Below, one piece after another: positions 1 through 5,308 of a DNA stretch of 5,308 nucleotides (positions are counted from its first letter, which is position 1; every line of letters begins with the position of its first letter). The notes beneath the pieces were generated by a model that was not told the origin of the DNA, did not search any database, and saw nothing but the letters and a program-made list of their open reading frames with translations. A program made the translations under genes and the position numbers. This stretch comes from an uncultured Collinsella sp. (GTDB taxonomy: Bacteria; Actinomycetota; Coriobacteriia; Coriobacteriales; Coriobacteriaceae), in the NCBI GenBank assembly GCA_958447445.1, contig CAUDAE010000123.1, forward strand, positions 1 to 5,308, in the 5' to 3' direction.

Positions 1-928
1 CAGGATTGCCTGAAAGTCCCAGGTAGGGCTTACCCCCGAGCAAGCCAAACGTGATGGCCTTGCCCGGACGCATCGAGATGCGGTCAAACAGCACCTCGCC
101 CTCGCGCCGGACGAGCGCCGTCACGAAATCGTAATCACCCGCCGAGGCGCCACCGCTCGTAATGACAAAATCGCACTCCTGCACGGCACGATGCACCAGC
201 TCGGCAATCGCCTGCTCATCATCGGGCGCAATGCCGTAGAACACGGGCTCGGCGCCGGCATCGAGCGCCTCGGCCATCAGCGCCGAGGAGTTGGAATCGC
301 GAATCTGACCGCGCGCCGGCAGCTCACCCGGCGCGACCAGCTCCGTGCCCAGCGAGATAATGCCCACGCGCGGAGCGGCATGCACCTTCACGTTCGCATA
401 CCCGGCGCTCGCCAGCAGGCCGGCGCCCGCCGGAGCCACAACCTCGCCGGCGTGCATCACAACATCGCCGGCGTGGGCTTCCTCAGCAGCCGAGCGAACG
501 TTCTCCCCCACCTTGGCCGGCGCCGAGAAGCGAACGTGCGAGCCCTCGTTGCCATCGCTGTCGAGCACATCGACGATCTCGTATTTCACCACGGCGTCGG
601 CACCTTCGGGCACCGGCGCGCCCGTCATGATGCGGACCGCCTCGCCCGCGCCGATTGTGCCCTCAAACACATGGCCCGCGGCCTCGTGTCCGATAACGTC
701 GAGCGTCACCGGCGCCTCGCCAGATGCCTGCGCCAAGTCCGCCGACCGCACGGCATATCCGTCCATAGCGCTGTTTGCAAACGGCGAGATGTCGATATCG
801 GCCACCGCGTCCTCGGCCAAGGGAAAACCAGCCGCCTGCCACACGGGAATCTCGATGAGATCCGTCGGAGCAACGTGCGACAGGACAATCGACTGTGCGT
901 CATCCAGCGGAATGAGTTTCTCTGCCAT
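1..928 (-). CDS. moeA: MoeA, molybdopterin molybdenumtransferase (partial, C-terminus missing)
   Basis: The product inserts molybdate into adenylylated molybdopterin, the last step of molybdenum cofactor synthesis in the cytoplasm. The window shows 309 residues of a family usually about 400 long; the missing part is the C-terminal domain IV. Visible motifs are NSAMDGYAV (residues 52-60), RIMTGAPVPEGADAVV (99-114), the molybdopterin-binding domain from about 186 with SLGTEL (192-197), SGGASAGDYD (258-267), RPGKAITFG (287-295) and GLSGNP (304-309, the usual GLPGNP). All match the E. coli MoeA fold order. The ATG at 926-928 follows an AGAGGTG ribosome binding site about five bases upstream. By eye alignment, the conserved R-x-x-GED stretch reads RSAAEE (145-150), so the aspartate equivalent to E. 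coli Asp142 appears to be glutamate. The gene is divergent from the ClC gene and has no other cofactor gene in view. Identity is very secure; whether this is one of several moeA paralogs cannot be told. Confidence 0.94.
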   Translation of the reverse strand, partial: MAEKLIPLDDAQSIVLSHVAPTDLIEIPVWQAAGFPLAEDAVADIDISPFANSAMDGYAVRSADLAQASGEAPVTLDVIGHEAAGHVFEGTIGAGEAVRIMTGAPVPEGADAVVKYEIVDVLDSDGNEGSHVRFSAPAKVGENVRSAAEEAHAGDVVMHAGEVVAPAGAGLLASAGYANVKVHAAPRVGIISLGTELVAPGELPARGQIRDSNSSALMAEALDAGAEPVFYGIAPDDEQAIAELVHRAVQECDFVITSGGASAGDYDFVTALVRREGEVLFDRISMRPGKAITFGLLGGKPYLGLSGNP

Positions 929-985
929 ATGCACCTCTTAATGCCACGGCGCACAACAGGGGCGCCGATTCTTTATGCTTGTCTC

Positions 986-991
986 AGTATA
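986..991 (-). promoter_or_regulatory. Possible -10 box of moeA
   Basis: TATACT reads on the minus strand about 57 bases before the moeA start codon. No convincing -35 lies 16-18 bases upstream. On the plus strand the overlapping bases 988-993 read TATAAT, so the AT-rich island could serve either direction. The moeA leader would then contain a small GC-rich inverted repeat (947-952 with 962-967, CGGCGC/GCGCCG). Weak call based only on the hexamer and its position. Confidence 0.25.
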
Positions 992-1103
992 ATCCCCCGA
1001 CGCACGACCGCGGCTCGGCCTGTGCCCGCAAATACACCTGTCGGTTGCAGACCGCGAAACAGAATGGAAACCAACCCACCGGCTCGTCGCGTTTACCGCG
1101 TTT

Positions 1104-1109
1104 TATAAT
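1104..1109 (+). promoter_or_regulatory. -10 box of the ClC-family gene
   Basis: A perfect TATAAT stands 30 bases before the chosen ClC start codon at 1139, predicting a transcript start near 1116 and a leader of only about 20-25 nt. There is no good -35 hexamer at the expected distance and no extended -10 TG. Two direct copies of CGCGTTT(T)A (1088-1095 and 1097-1105, period 9) abut and overlap the box and could be an operator or chance. Confidence 0.5.
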
Positions 1110-1138
1110 GCTTGCGTTGCAACCTAAAAGAGGAACGT

Positions 1139-2560
1139 ATGGCTCATAACAACAAACCCGAAAGCGCAAATGAGGCGCAGGATCATTCCCAGCCGCTCGA
1201 CGACGGCGGCTTTTTCTCCCTGAACGACGTCATCACGGCAGGCAGGCATCAGATCACCCGCTCCGAGCAGCTCTTGGCTGCCGACACGCGCCGCAACGCC
1301 CGCAACCTACTCGCGAGCGCTAAGTTGCTCGTACTCGTCGTCATCGTCTCGCTCGCCATGGGCGTTGCCGCTTGGGCGTTTTTGGCCTCGCTGAATATCG
1401 CCACCGACTATCGCGAGCACCATGCGTGGATTTACGCACTGCTTCCCGTTGTGGGCGTTGCCACCGCATGGGTGTACAAAAACCACGGTCTTGCCGCCAA
1501 ACGCGGTAACAACCTGGTCATCGACTCCGCTCTGGGCACCCGCCTCATCCATATGCGCATGGCCGTCCTCACCTTCGTCTGCTCCACGCTCACGCACCTA
1601 ACGGGCGGATCGGCCGGTCGCGAGGGAGCTGCGGTGCAGATTGGCGGCACCATCGCCAGCAACATCTCGAGCCTCGCCCACCTCAAAAAGCATGACCACC
1701 ACGACCTCATGCTCGCCGGCATCTCGTCGGCCTTTGGCGCCGTGTTCGGATCGCCCCTTGCCGGGGCTTTCTTTGGCATGGAGATGTGCTTCATCGGCAA
1801 GATCGACTACACCGCGGGCATCTACTGCCTGGTCGCCTCGTTTACCGGCTACTTTACGTCGCTTGCCTTGGGAACCGAGTACGAGGCGAATGTTATCGCC
1901 AGCGTTCCCGCCATGACGCCTAAAACGGTCGTCATCGTTGTTATCAGCGCCATTATCTTCGGTCTGACGGCACGCCTCTTTGCCTGGTCAGTTCGAACCG
2001 TCAAGAGCCTGTACGGTCGCTTTATCACCAATTACCTCGTTCGCGCACTCATAGGCGCACTCGTGGTTTTGGCCGCCTATGCCCTCCTCGACGCCTGGGA
2101 CTACGCCGGCCTTTCCACGTGGCTTTCCGGCGCCGGATTTGCCGGCAACACCACCCTGGCAGACGCAGCCATCAAGTTGGTCGTCACAGCGCTTACCCTG
2201 GGTGCGGGCTTCCAAGGCGGCGAGGTCACGCCCCTGTTTGGCATCGGTGCGGCGCTCGGCGGCTGGATCGGTTACCTCGTCGGAATCGACCCCAGTTTTC
2301 TGGCAGCTCTCGGCATGCTCGGCGTGTTCTGTGCCGGCCTCAACGTGCCCATCACCACCTGCATGATGGCCATCGACCTGTTCCACGGCACGGCAGCCGG
2401 GTTCTTTGTCATCGTGGCCTTTATCAGCTACCTAACTGCCGGACACCGCGGCGTGTACCCCGCCCAGCGCATCATCTCGCCCAAGCGCCGTTCGCTTATT
2501 GTGGATGAGGGCGGTACGGTAGCGGATGCTATCGAGCGCCACAACGACCTGATAGAGTAG
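1139..2560 (+). CDS. ClC-family anion transporter, CLC-F (fluoride/proton antiporter) type
   Basis: The product is a 473-residue polytopic membrane protein of the ClC superfamily, with about ten to eleven hydrophobic segments from residue 62 to 435 and no C-terminal CBS domains. Motifs point to the fluoride-exporting branch. GNNLVID (123-129) replaces the chloride-type GSGIP. THLTGGSAGREGAAVQIGG (152-170) carries the gating glutamate at 162. AGISSAFGAVFGSPLAGAFFG follows (193-213). GGEVTPLF (360-367) has the Val-Thr pair typical of CLC-F, and GHRGVYPAQR (435-444) supplies the pore tyrosine at 440. CLC-F proteins expel F- in exchange for H+ and protect enolase and pyrophosphatase. The polar N-terminal extension of about 60 residues is long. 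ATG 1139 was chosen over TTG 1112 because AGAGGA (1129-1134) sits just before it. No fluoride riboswitch is visible upstream. ClC membership is certain; fluoride preference is inferred from motifs, and chloride transport remains the alternative. Confidence 0.92.
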   Translation: MAHNNKPESANEAQDHSQPLDDGGFFSLNDVITAGRHQITRSEQLLAADTRRNARNLLASAKLLVLVVIVSLAMGVAAWAFLASLNIATDYREHHAWIYALLPVVGVATAWVYKNHGLAAKRGNNLVIDSALGTRLIHMRMAVLTFVCSTLTHLTGGSAGREGAAVQIGGTIASNISSLAHLKKHDHHDLMLAGISSAFGAVFGSPLAGAFFGMEMCFIGKIDYTAGIYCLVASFTGYFTSLALGTEYEANVIASVPAMTPKTVVIVVISAIIFGLTARLFAWSVRTVKSLYGRFITNYLVRALIGALVVLAAYALLDAWDYAGLSTWLSGAGFAGNTTLADAAIKLVVTALTLGAGFQGGEVTPLFGIGAALGGWIGYLVGIDPSFLAALGMLGVFCAGLNVPITTCMMAIDLFHGTAAGFFVIVAFISYLTAGHRGVYPAQRIISPKRRSLIVDEGGTVADAIERHNDLIE

Positions 2561-2635
2561 ACGTAAGTATTCGACGTGCAGCCACAATCGGGGGCAATTC
2601 GACCTGAGCGCGACCGCACCGTCACGTCATACGCC

Positions 2636-2640
2636 GGGAG
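2636..2640 (+). promoter_or_regulatory. Ribosome binding site fixing the lipid kinase start
   Basis: GGGAG lies seven bases before ATG 2648. The in-frame GTG at 2576 would add 24 residues (low in family-like sequence) ahead of the conserved nucleotide-binding strand and lacks a comparable Shine-Dalgarno sequence, so 2648 is preferred. Confidence 0.6.
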
Positions 2641-2647
2641 TCGCCCC

Positions 2648-3610
2648 ATGCACGCAACTGATTTTGGCCGCACGCTCATCATCGCCAACCCAGCCGCCCA
2701 GTCGGGTGCGGCGCACGAAGTTGCCGAGCGCCTGCAACGCTTTTTGGACATGACTGCACGCGCATCCCAGTTTGACCTGGTGCTAACCGAGCGCATGGGA
2801 CACGCCAAGGAGCTGGCCGCACAGGCCCAGGGCTATCGCACCGTTATCGCCCTTGGCGGCGACGGCGTGATCCACGAGGTCGTCAATGGGCTTATGACGC
2901 AAAAGGAGGACGCCCGCCCTGCTCTTGCCGTCCTGTCCGTTGGCTCCGGCAACGATTTTGCCCAAACGCTCGGCATCGACGATTTCTCCGGCAAGGATTT
3001 TGGCGCACTGCTCACCTGTGAGCTGCAGCGTCAGGACATCGGGCGCATTCGCTCATGGAACCCCGCAAGCGGCAGCGGCGAGGCTACCGTTGAGTACTAC
3101 GACCAGACGCTTTCGGTCGGCATCGATGCCGCCATCGGCCTTGGCACCACCGAGCTACGCAAAAAGACCGGCTTGACGGGCGCTCCGCTCTACACTCTCT
3201 CGGGACTTGAACAGTTTGGCCTTCGCTATCGCAACTACCCCATGACCATCAGCTTTGATGGCGCGCCCGCCGAGCGCGTGCGGGCGATCATCATGGCAAT
3301 TCAGCTGGGTCCTACCTATGGCTCGGGCTATCGCATCTGCCCCGATGCCGACCCCTGCGACGGCGTACTCGACGTCTGCTACGCCTGCGGCCCCGTTCCG
3401 CGTGCGGGTGCCCTGCCCATGTTTCTTTCGGCCAAGGACGGCCACCATACCAAGTTGCCGCCGGTTCGCATGCGCCGCTGCCGCCATGTCGAGCTCACCT
3501 TTGAGGAGCCCGACTACCCCATCCAGGCCGACGGCGAGCCCGTTGTCGCCTCGCGCATCGAGGTCGACATCCTTGCCGGCGTCCTCCACGTCTGGCACCC
3601 CACCCGCTAA
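2648..3610 (+). CDS. Diacylglycerol kinase / YegS-type lipid kinase (DAGKc family)
   Basis: This 320-residue protein has the usual length and layout of the bacterial LCB5/DgkB/YegS family, which phosphorylates diacylglycerol or related lipids with ATP at the inner membrane face and recycles lipid head-group by-products. The N-terminal catalytic domain shows LIIANPAAQSG (10-20), VIALGGDGVIHEVVNG (66-81) and LSVGSGNDFAQTLG (96-109). The C-terminal beta-sandwich domain holds VGIDAAIG (157-164) and QADGEPV (293-299), the conserved DGE near the active site. Two positions depart from family consensus: GGDGT is GGDGV (Val74) and GTGNDFAR is GSGNDFAQ. There is no signal peptide or membrane helix, as expected. 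It starts 87 nt after the ClC stop with no strong promoter between, so read-through from the ClC promoter is plausible. It converges on the GGQ gene. Family is clear; the exact lipid substrate is not. Confidence 0.9.
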   Translation: MHATDFGRTLIIANPAAQSGAAHEVAERLQRFLDMTARASQFDLVLTERMGHAKELAAQAQGYRTVIALGGDGVIHEVVNGLMTQKEDARPALAVLSVGSGNDFAQTLGIDDFSGKDFGALLTCELQRQDIGRIRSWNPASGSGEATVEYYDQTLSVGIDAAIGLGTTELRKKTGLTGAPLYTLSGLEQFGLRYRNYPMTISFDGAPAERVRAIIMAIQLGPTYGSGYRICPDADPCDGVLDVCYACGPVPRAGALPMFLSAKDGHHTKLPPVRMRRCRHVELTFEEPDYPIQADGEPVVASRIEVDILAGVLHVWHPTR

Positions 3611-3617
3611 ACCCACC

Positions 3618-3688
3618 TAAGTTGCGGTGAAATAGGGACTGTTTATGTAGCTAAAGCCGCAAAACAGTCCCTATTTCACCGCAACTTA
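3618..3688. repeat. Perfect 27-bp inverted repeat with 17-nt spacer (hairpin between convergent genes)
   Basis: Arms 3618-3644 and 3662-3688 are exact reverse complements, beginning TAAGTTGCGGTGAAATAG and ending in GGGACTGTTT before the spacer. The element starts 7 bases after the lipid kinase stop and ends 8 bases before the stop of the opposing GGQ gene. It could block transcription from both sides, but neither flank has a T-tract, so it is not a standard intrinsic terminator. Its arm shares 13 of 16 bases with the arm of the palindrome at 4103-4133 (GTGAAATAGGGACTGT against GTGACAAAGGGACAGT), suggesting one dispersed repeat family. The structure is certain; mobility or function is inference. 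Confidence 0.95.
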
Positions 3689-3696
3689 CGAGGAGG

Positions 3697-4077
3697 CTAT
3701 TCGTCGCTGCCCGGCTTGCGTCGGTTGGCTTTTTTAATCGCGTTGAAGTGCTTGTCATTGAGCCTGCGCTGGCGAGAGCGCTGAGGCACCTTGGTCTTTA
3801 CGCGTCGGCGCGGTGGACGCCCGCGACGCTCAAGCTCAGCGCGCAGCTTACGCAGACAGCTCGCGCGATTCTGAAACTGGCTGCGGCTCTCACGCGCCGT
3901 CACGACAATCCCCGAAGGGATATGTTTCATGCGTACCGCCGAGTCCGTCGTGTTCACGCCCTGTCCGCCCGGACCCGTCGCGCGAAACACCTGCACCTCG
4001 CAATCGCGCGCCAACTCCTCGACCGACATCTCGGCATAGCGCGCATACTCGCGCCATTCCATCTTGTTCTCATCCAT
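3697..4077 (-). CDS. Stand-alone GGQ-domain peptide chain release factor-like protein (probable ribosome rescue factor)
   Basis: The 126-residue product carries GPGGQG (35-40), the loop that places glutamine in the ribosomal peptidyl transferase centre to hydrolyse peptidyl-tRNA. It lacks the codon-recognition domain of RF1/RF2, so it cannot read stop codons in the normal way. After GGQ, VNTTDSAVRMKHIPSGIVV (41-59) and the SRSQFQNR stretch (64-71) resemble the RF1/RF2 and human C12orf65 core. From about residue 84 a strongly basic tail with the PQRSRQRRL motif (98-106) resembles the ArfB/ICT1 tail that fills the empty mRNA channel. The likely role is release of stalled ribosomes. ATG 4077 was chosen because GGGGAGGTG lies five bases upstream; an in-frame ATG at 4143 would translate through the terminator palindrome. 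The gene is downstream of and co-directional with xpt, and bracketed by two related palindromes. Domain call is firm, rescue role is inferred from architecture. Confidence 0.89.
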   Translation of the reverse strand: MDENKMEWREYARYAEMSVEELARDCEVQVFRATGPGGQGVNTTDSAVRMKHIPSGIVVTARESRSQFQNRASCLRKLRAELERRGRPPRRRVKTKVPQRSRQRRLNDKHFNAIKKANRRKPGSDE

Positions 4078-4082
4078 ATCAG

Positions 4083-4091
4083 CACCTCCCC
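4083..4091 (-). promoter_or_regulatory. Strong ribosome binding site of the GGQ gene
   Basis: GGGGAGGTG on the minus strand, five bases before ATG 4077, is the best Shine-Dalgarno sequence in the window. It decides the start. It lies only seven to eight bases beyond the T-tract of the terminator hairpin, so any transcript carrying it must either read through that hairpin or start immediately beside it. Confidence 0.75.
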
Positions 4092-4097
4092 TCATAC

Positions 4098-4133
4098 AAA
4101 AAATGTGACAAAGGGACAGTCCCTTTGTCACAT
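4098..4133 (-). terminator. Intrinsic terminator of xpt (31-nt palindrome plus T6)
   Basis: Read on the minus strand, an uninterrupted stem of 14 bp with a three-base loop is followed directly by six T's (4103 down to 4098). It lies 28 bases after the xpt stop codon. This is the classical Rho-independent layout. On the plus strand the same hairpin is followed by CGCATAC, so it acts in one direction only. Because the GGQ gene starts 20 bases further on, it may also act as a read-through attenuator for that gene. Confidence 0.82.
4103..4133. repeat. Perfect 31-nt palindrome related to the 3618-3688 inverted repeat
   Basis: The sequence runs from ATGTGACAAAGGGAC through a central A at 4118 to the exact complement ending GTCACAT at 4133, with no mismatch. 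The GTGACAAAGGGACAGT part is a near copy of the arm of the larger hairpin on the other side of the GGQ gene. I recall similar palindromes in intergenic regions of Coriobacteriia, but copy number cannot be assessed here. Confidence 0.9.
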
Positions 4134-4160
4134 CGCATACCAATCGCTTGTGTTGCGCGC

Positions 4161-4739
4161 TTAGGCGAAGGTGATCTCGCCGTTCTCGCAGTCCATATCG
4201 GCGATACGGGCCAAGCTCTCAACGCGGAAGCCGCGCTTACGGAGCTTATCGCCGCCGCCCTGGAAGCCCTTCTCAACGGCGATGCCAATGCCGGCAACTT
4301 CGGCGCCCGCAGCCTCGCAGATCTTAATAAGGCCCTCAAGCGCGCAGCCGTTGGCCAGGAAGTCGTCGATAATCAGGACCTTATCGCCCTCGGACAGAAA
4401 GCGCTTGCCGACAATGACCGGGTACTCCTTCTGCTTGGTAAAGGAATAGATGGTCGTGGCATACTGCTCGCCGTCAAGGTTGATGGACTGGGCCTTCTTT
4501 GCAAAGACCACCGGCACGCCGCCAAAATGCTGAGCTGCGATGCAGGCCATACCAATACCCGAAGCCTCAATCGTCAGGATCTTGTTGATCTCGACACCCT
4601 CGAACAGACGGGCCCATTCGGCGCCCATGTGGTCGAACAGCTCAACGTCGCACTGGTGGTTGAGGAAGGCATCAACCTTAAGGACGTTACCGGCCTTTAC
4701 GATGCCGTCATGGCGAATACGATCCTCAAGCTCCTGCAT
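4161..4739 (-). CDS. xpt: Xanthine phosphoribosyltransferase
   Basis: Xpt converts xanthine and PRPP to XMP in cytoplasmic purine salvage, feeding GMP synthesis. The 192-residue length equals the Bacillus subtilis enzyme (194). Shared blocks are VLKVDAFLNHQ (19-29), LTIEASGIGMA (55-65), GVPVVFAKK (74-82), YSFTKQ (98-103), the PRPP-binding loop VLIIDDFLANG (121-131), AGIGIAVEKGFQ (149-160) and RVESLARI (172-179). ATG 4739 is preceded by AAGGGG about eight bases upstream, and the N-terminus aligns with the B. subtilis start. The gene is followed by a strong intrinsic terminator. Unlike many Firmicute xpt genes, the upstream 157 bases show no purine riboswitch. The MFS gene ends 157 bases upstream on the same strand, so a separate promoter is likely, although I could not place one convincingly. 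Confidence 0.96.
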   Translation of the reverse strand: MQELEDRIRHDGIVKAGNVLKVDAFLNHQCDVELFDHMGAEWARLFEGVEINKILTIEASGIGMACIAAQHFGGVPVVFAKKAQSINLDGEQYATTIYSFTKQKEYPVIVGKRFLSEGDKVLIIDDFLANGCALEGLIKICEAAGAEVAGIGIAVEKGFQGGGDKLRKRGFRVESLARIADMDCENGEITFA

Positions 4740-4807
4740 GGCGCAACCCCTTCTCGCGGCAACGATACCGCGCGATTAATAAACGTTGTTCGATAGTCTA
4801 CCACGGA

Positions 4808-4825
4808 CCGACCCCCGCCCGCCCC
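4808..4825 (-). other. G-rich tract upstream of xpt (possible G-quadruplex)
   Basis: On the minus (coding) strand the order is GGGG, GGG, GGGGG and GG, separated by one or two bases, 69-86 bases before the xpt start codon. Three runs have three or more G's and the fourth only two, so a two-layer quadruplex, or a three-layer one with the five-G run split, is possible. A chance GC-rich stretch is equally possible. Confidence 0.35.
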
Positions 4826-4896
4826 ACAAGCCACATCGCACCACAAACCAGTCTTTTTGGGACGGCGCGAATCGTGGCAGACAGCCTCCCAACATG

Positions 4897-5308
4897 CTAA
4901 TGGCGGGCGCGCATCTTCACCAAACGCACCATGGCAAGCGCAAAGCCCACGGCGGCCACAACCATAAGCACGTAGAACACCGAGCGAAAGCCGAATAGGA
5001 ATACATCCGGACGGCCTGCAACAAAACTGGTCACGGCCTCGCCCATCGCCACGCTCATCTGCCCATACAGGATATTCGACGCCGCCGTAATGCCGAGTGC
5101 CATGCCGGCATAGCGTGCCAAACTGCCCAAGCTACCCGCAAAGCCGAGTGCTTCGCGCGGGGCCGAGCCCATATACAACGAGTTGTTGGGGCTCTGGAAA
5201 ATCGACGTACCGCATGACATAAACGCGACGCAGCACACGATCACGGGGATGGAAGAGTGCTCGTCGAGCGTGCTTACCGCAAAGAGACCGCACACGTACA
5301 CGCCCAGG
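4897..5308 (-). CDS. MFS transporter, DHA2 (EmrB/QacA-like) drug-efflux type, C-terminal part
   Basis: 136 residues of the carboxyl end are visible, running off the window edge in frame with no start. Three or four hydrophobic membrane segments appear: one around PVIVCCVAFMSCGTSIF, one around SLARYAGMALGITAASNI, and a last one FYVLMVVAAVGFALAMV before the basic end KMRARH. The stretch QSPNNSLYMGSAPRE followed by LGFAGSL is typical of the late helices in 14-helix proton-driven multidrug exporters. Such proteins expel drugs or metabolites in exchange for protons in the cytoplasmic membrane; the substrate cannot be predicted from this fragment. The stop TAG is at 4897-4899. No T-tract terminator follows it: a weak GGGA/TCCC hairpin lies near 4859-4890, followed by A's. 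It lies upstream of xpt in the same direction, 157 bases away, with no obvious functional link. Confidence 0.87.
   Translation of the reverse strand, partial: LGVYVCGLFAVSTLDEHSSIPVIVCCVAFMSCGTSIFQSPNNSLYMGSAPREALGFAGSLGSLARYAGMALGITAASNILYGQMSVAMGEAVTSFVAGRPDVFLFGFRSVFYVLMVVAAVGFALAMVRLVKMRARH

Noticed and set aside
191..1108. 305-residue plus-strand open frame, and a second of 198 residues at 345-941
   Set aside because: Both are antisense to moeA, rich in Arg/His or Ala/Ser/Pro as expected for high-GC shadow frames, and match no family I recognise.
1112..1138. TTG 1112 as the start of the ClC gene
   Set aside because: It lies about where transcription should begin, only three bases after the TATAAT box, whereas ATG 1139 has AGAGGA before it.
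2561..2647. Promoter for the lipid kinase between it and the ClC gene
   Set aside because: Only TTCGAC and CATACG-like fragments are seen, with poor matches and spacing; not enough to annotate.
3618..3688. 27-bp inverted repeat as a standard bidirectional intrinsic terminator
   Set aside because: The stem is strong and lies between convergent genes, but neither side has a T-tract, so I list it as a repeat and leave termination as a possibility.
4098..4133. ArfA-like self-regulation through a hairpin that creates a non-stop mRNA
   Set aside because: The hairpin is upstream of the GGQ start codon, not inside or at the end of its reading frame, so the known ArfA mechanism does not apply.
4078..4143. 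Longer start of the GGQ protein at ATG 4143
   Set aside because: It would translate the terminator hairpin and add 22 residues outside the family; the strong GGGGAGGTG site fixes the start at 4077.
3813..4796. 327-residue plus-strand open frame
   Set aside because: It runs antisense through the GGQ gene, the terminator palindrome and all of xpt, both of which are clearly real on the minus strand; it has no ribosome binding site worth noting.

Overview
This is a high-GC bacterial chromosomal window of compact housekeeping and transport genes. There is no phage, plasmid, CRISPR or insertion-sequence signature. Protein motifs and two GGGACAGTCCC-type palindromes suggest an anaerobic gut actinobacterium of the Coriobacteriia, perhaps Collinsella. 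That assignment is inference from memory, not shown by the sequence.

Layout. (1) 1-928, minus strand: N-terminal three quarters of moeA (molybdenum cofactor synthesis), cut by the window edge. (2) 929-1138: divergent intergenic region with a good -10 box (1104-1109) for the next gene. (3) 1139-2560, plus: a ClC-family anion transporter whose motifs fit the fluoride-exporting CLC-F/EriC-F clade, not ordinary chloride ClCs. (4) 2648-3610, plus: a diacylglycerol kinase/YegS-type lipid kinase, 87 nt downstream and possibly co-transcribed. (5) 3618-3688: a perfect 27-bp inverted repeat between convergent genes. (6) 3697-4077, minus: a small stand-alone GGQ protein, probably a ribosome-rescue peptidyl-tRNA hydrolase. 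(7) 4098-4133: a perfect 31-nt palindrome followed on the minus strand by six T's, an intrinsic terminator for xpt just before the rescue gene. (8) 4161-4739, minus: xpt, xanthine phosphoribosyltransferase. (9) 4740-4896: leader with a G-rich tract. (10) 4897-5308, minus: C-terminal end of an MFS drug-efflux-type transporter, cut by the window edge.

The genes do not form one obvious pathway. They look like several short transcription units: moeA alone, clc-F plus lipid kinase, and MFS / xpt / rescue factor in the same direction. The most interesting feature is the pair of related palindromes bracketing the GGQ gene. One doubles as a terminator placed so close to the GGQ start codon that expression may depend on read-through. 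A second point is a CLC-F-type gene with no visible fluoride riboswitch. I see no clear evidence of a wholly new system.
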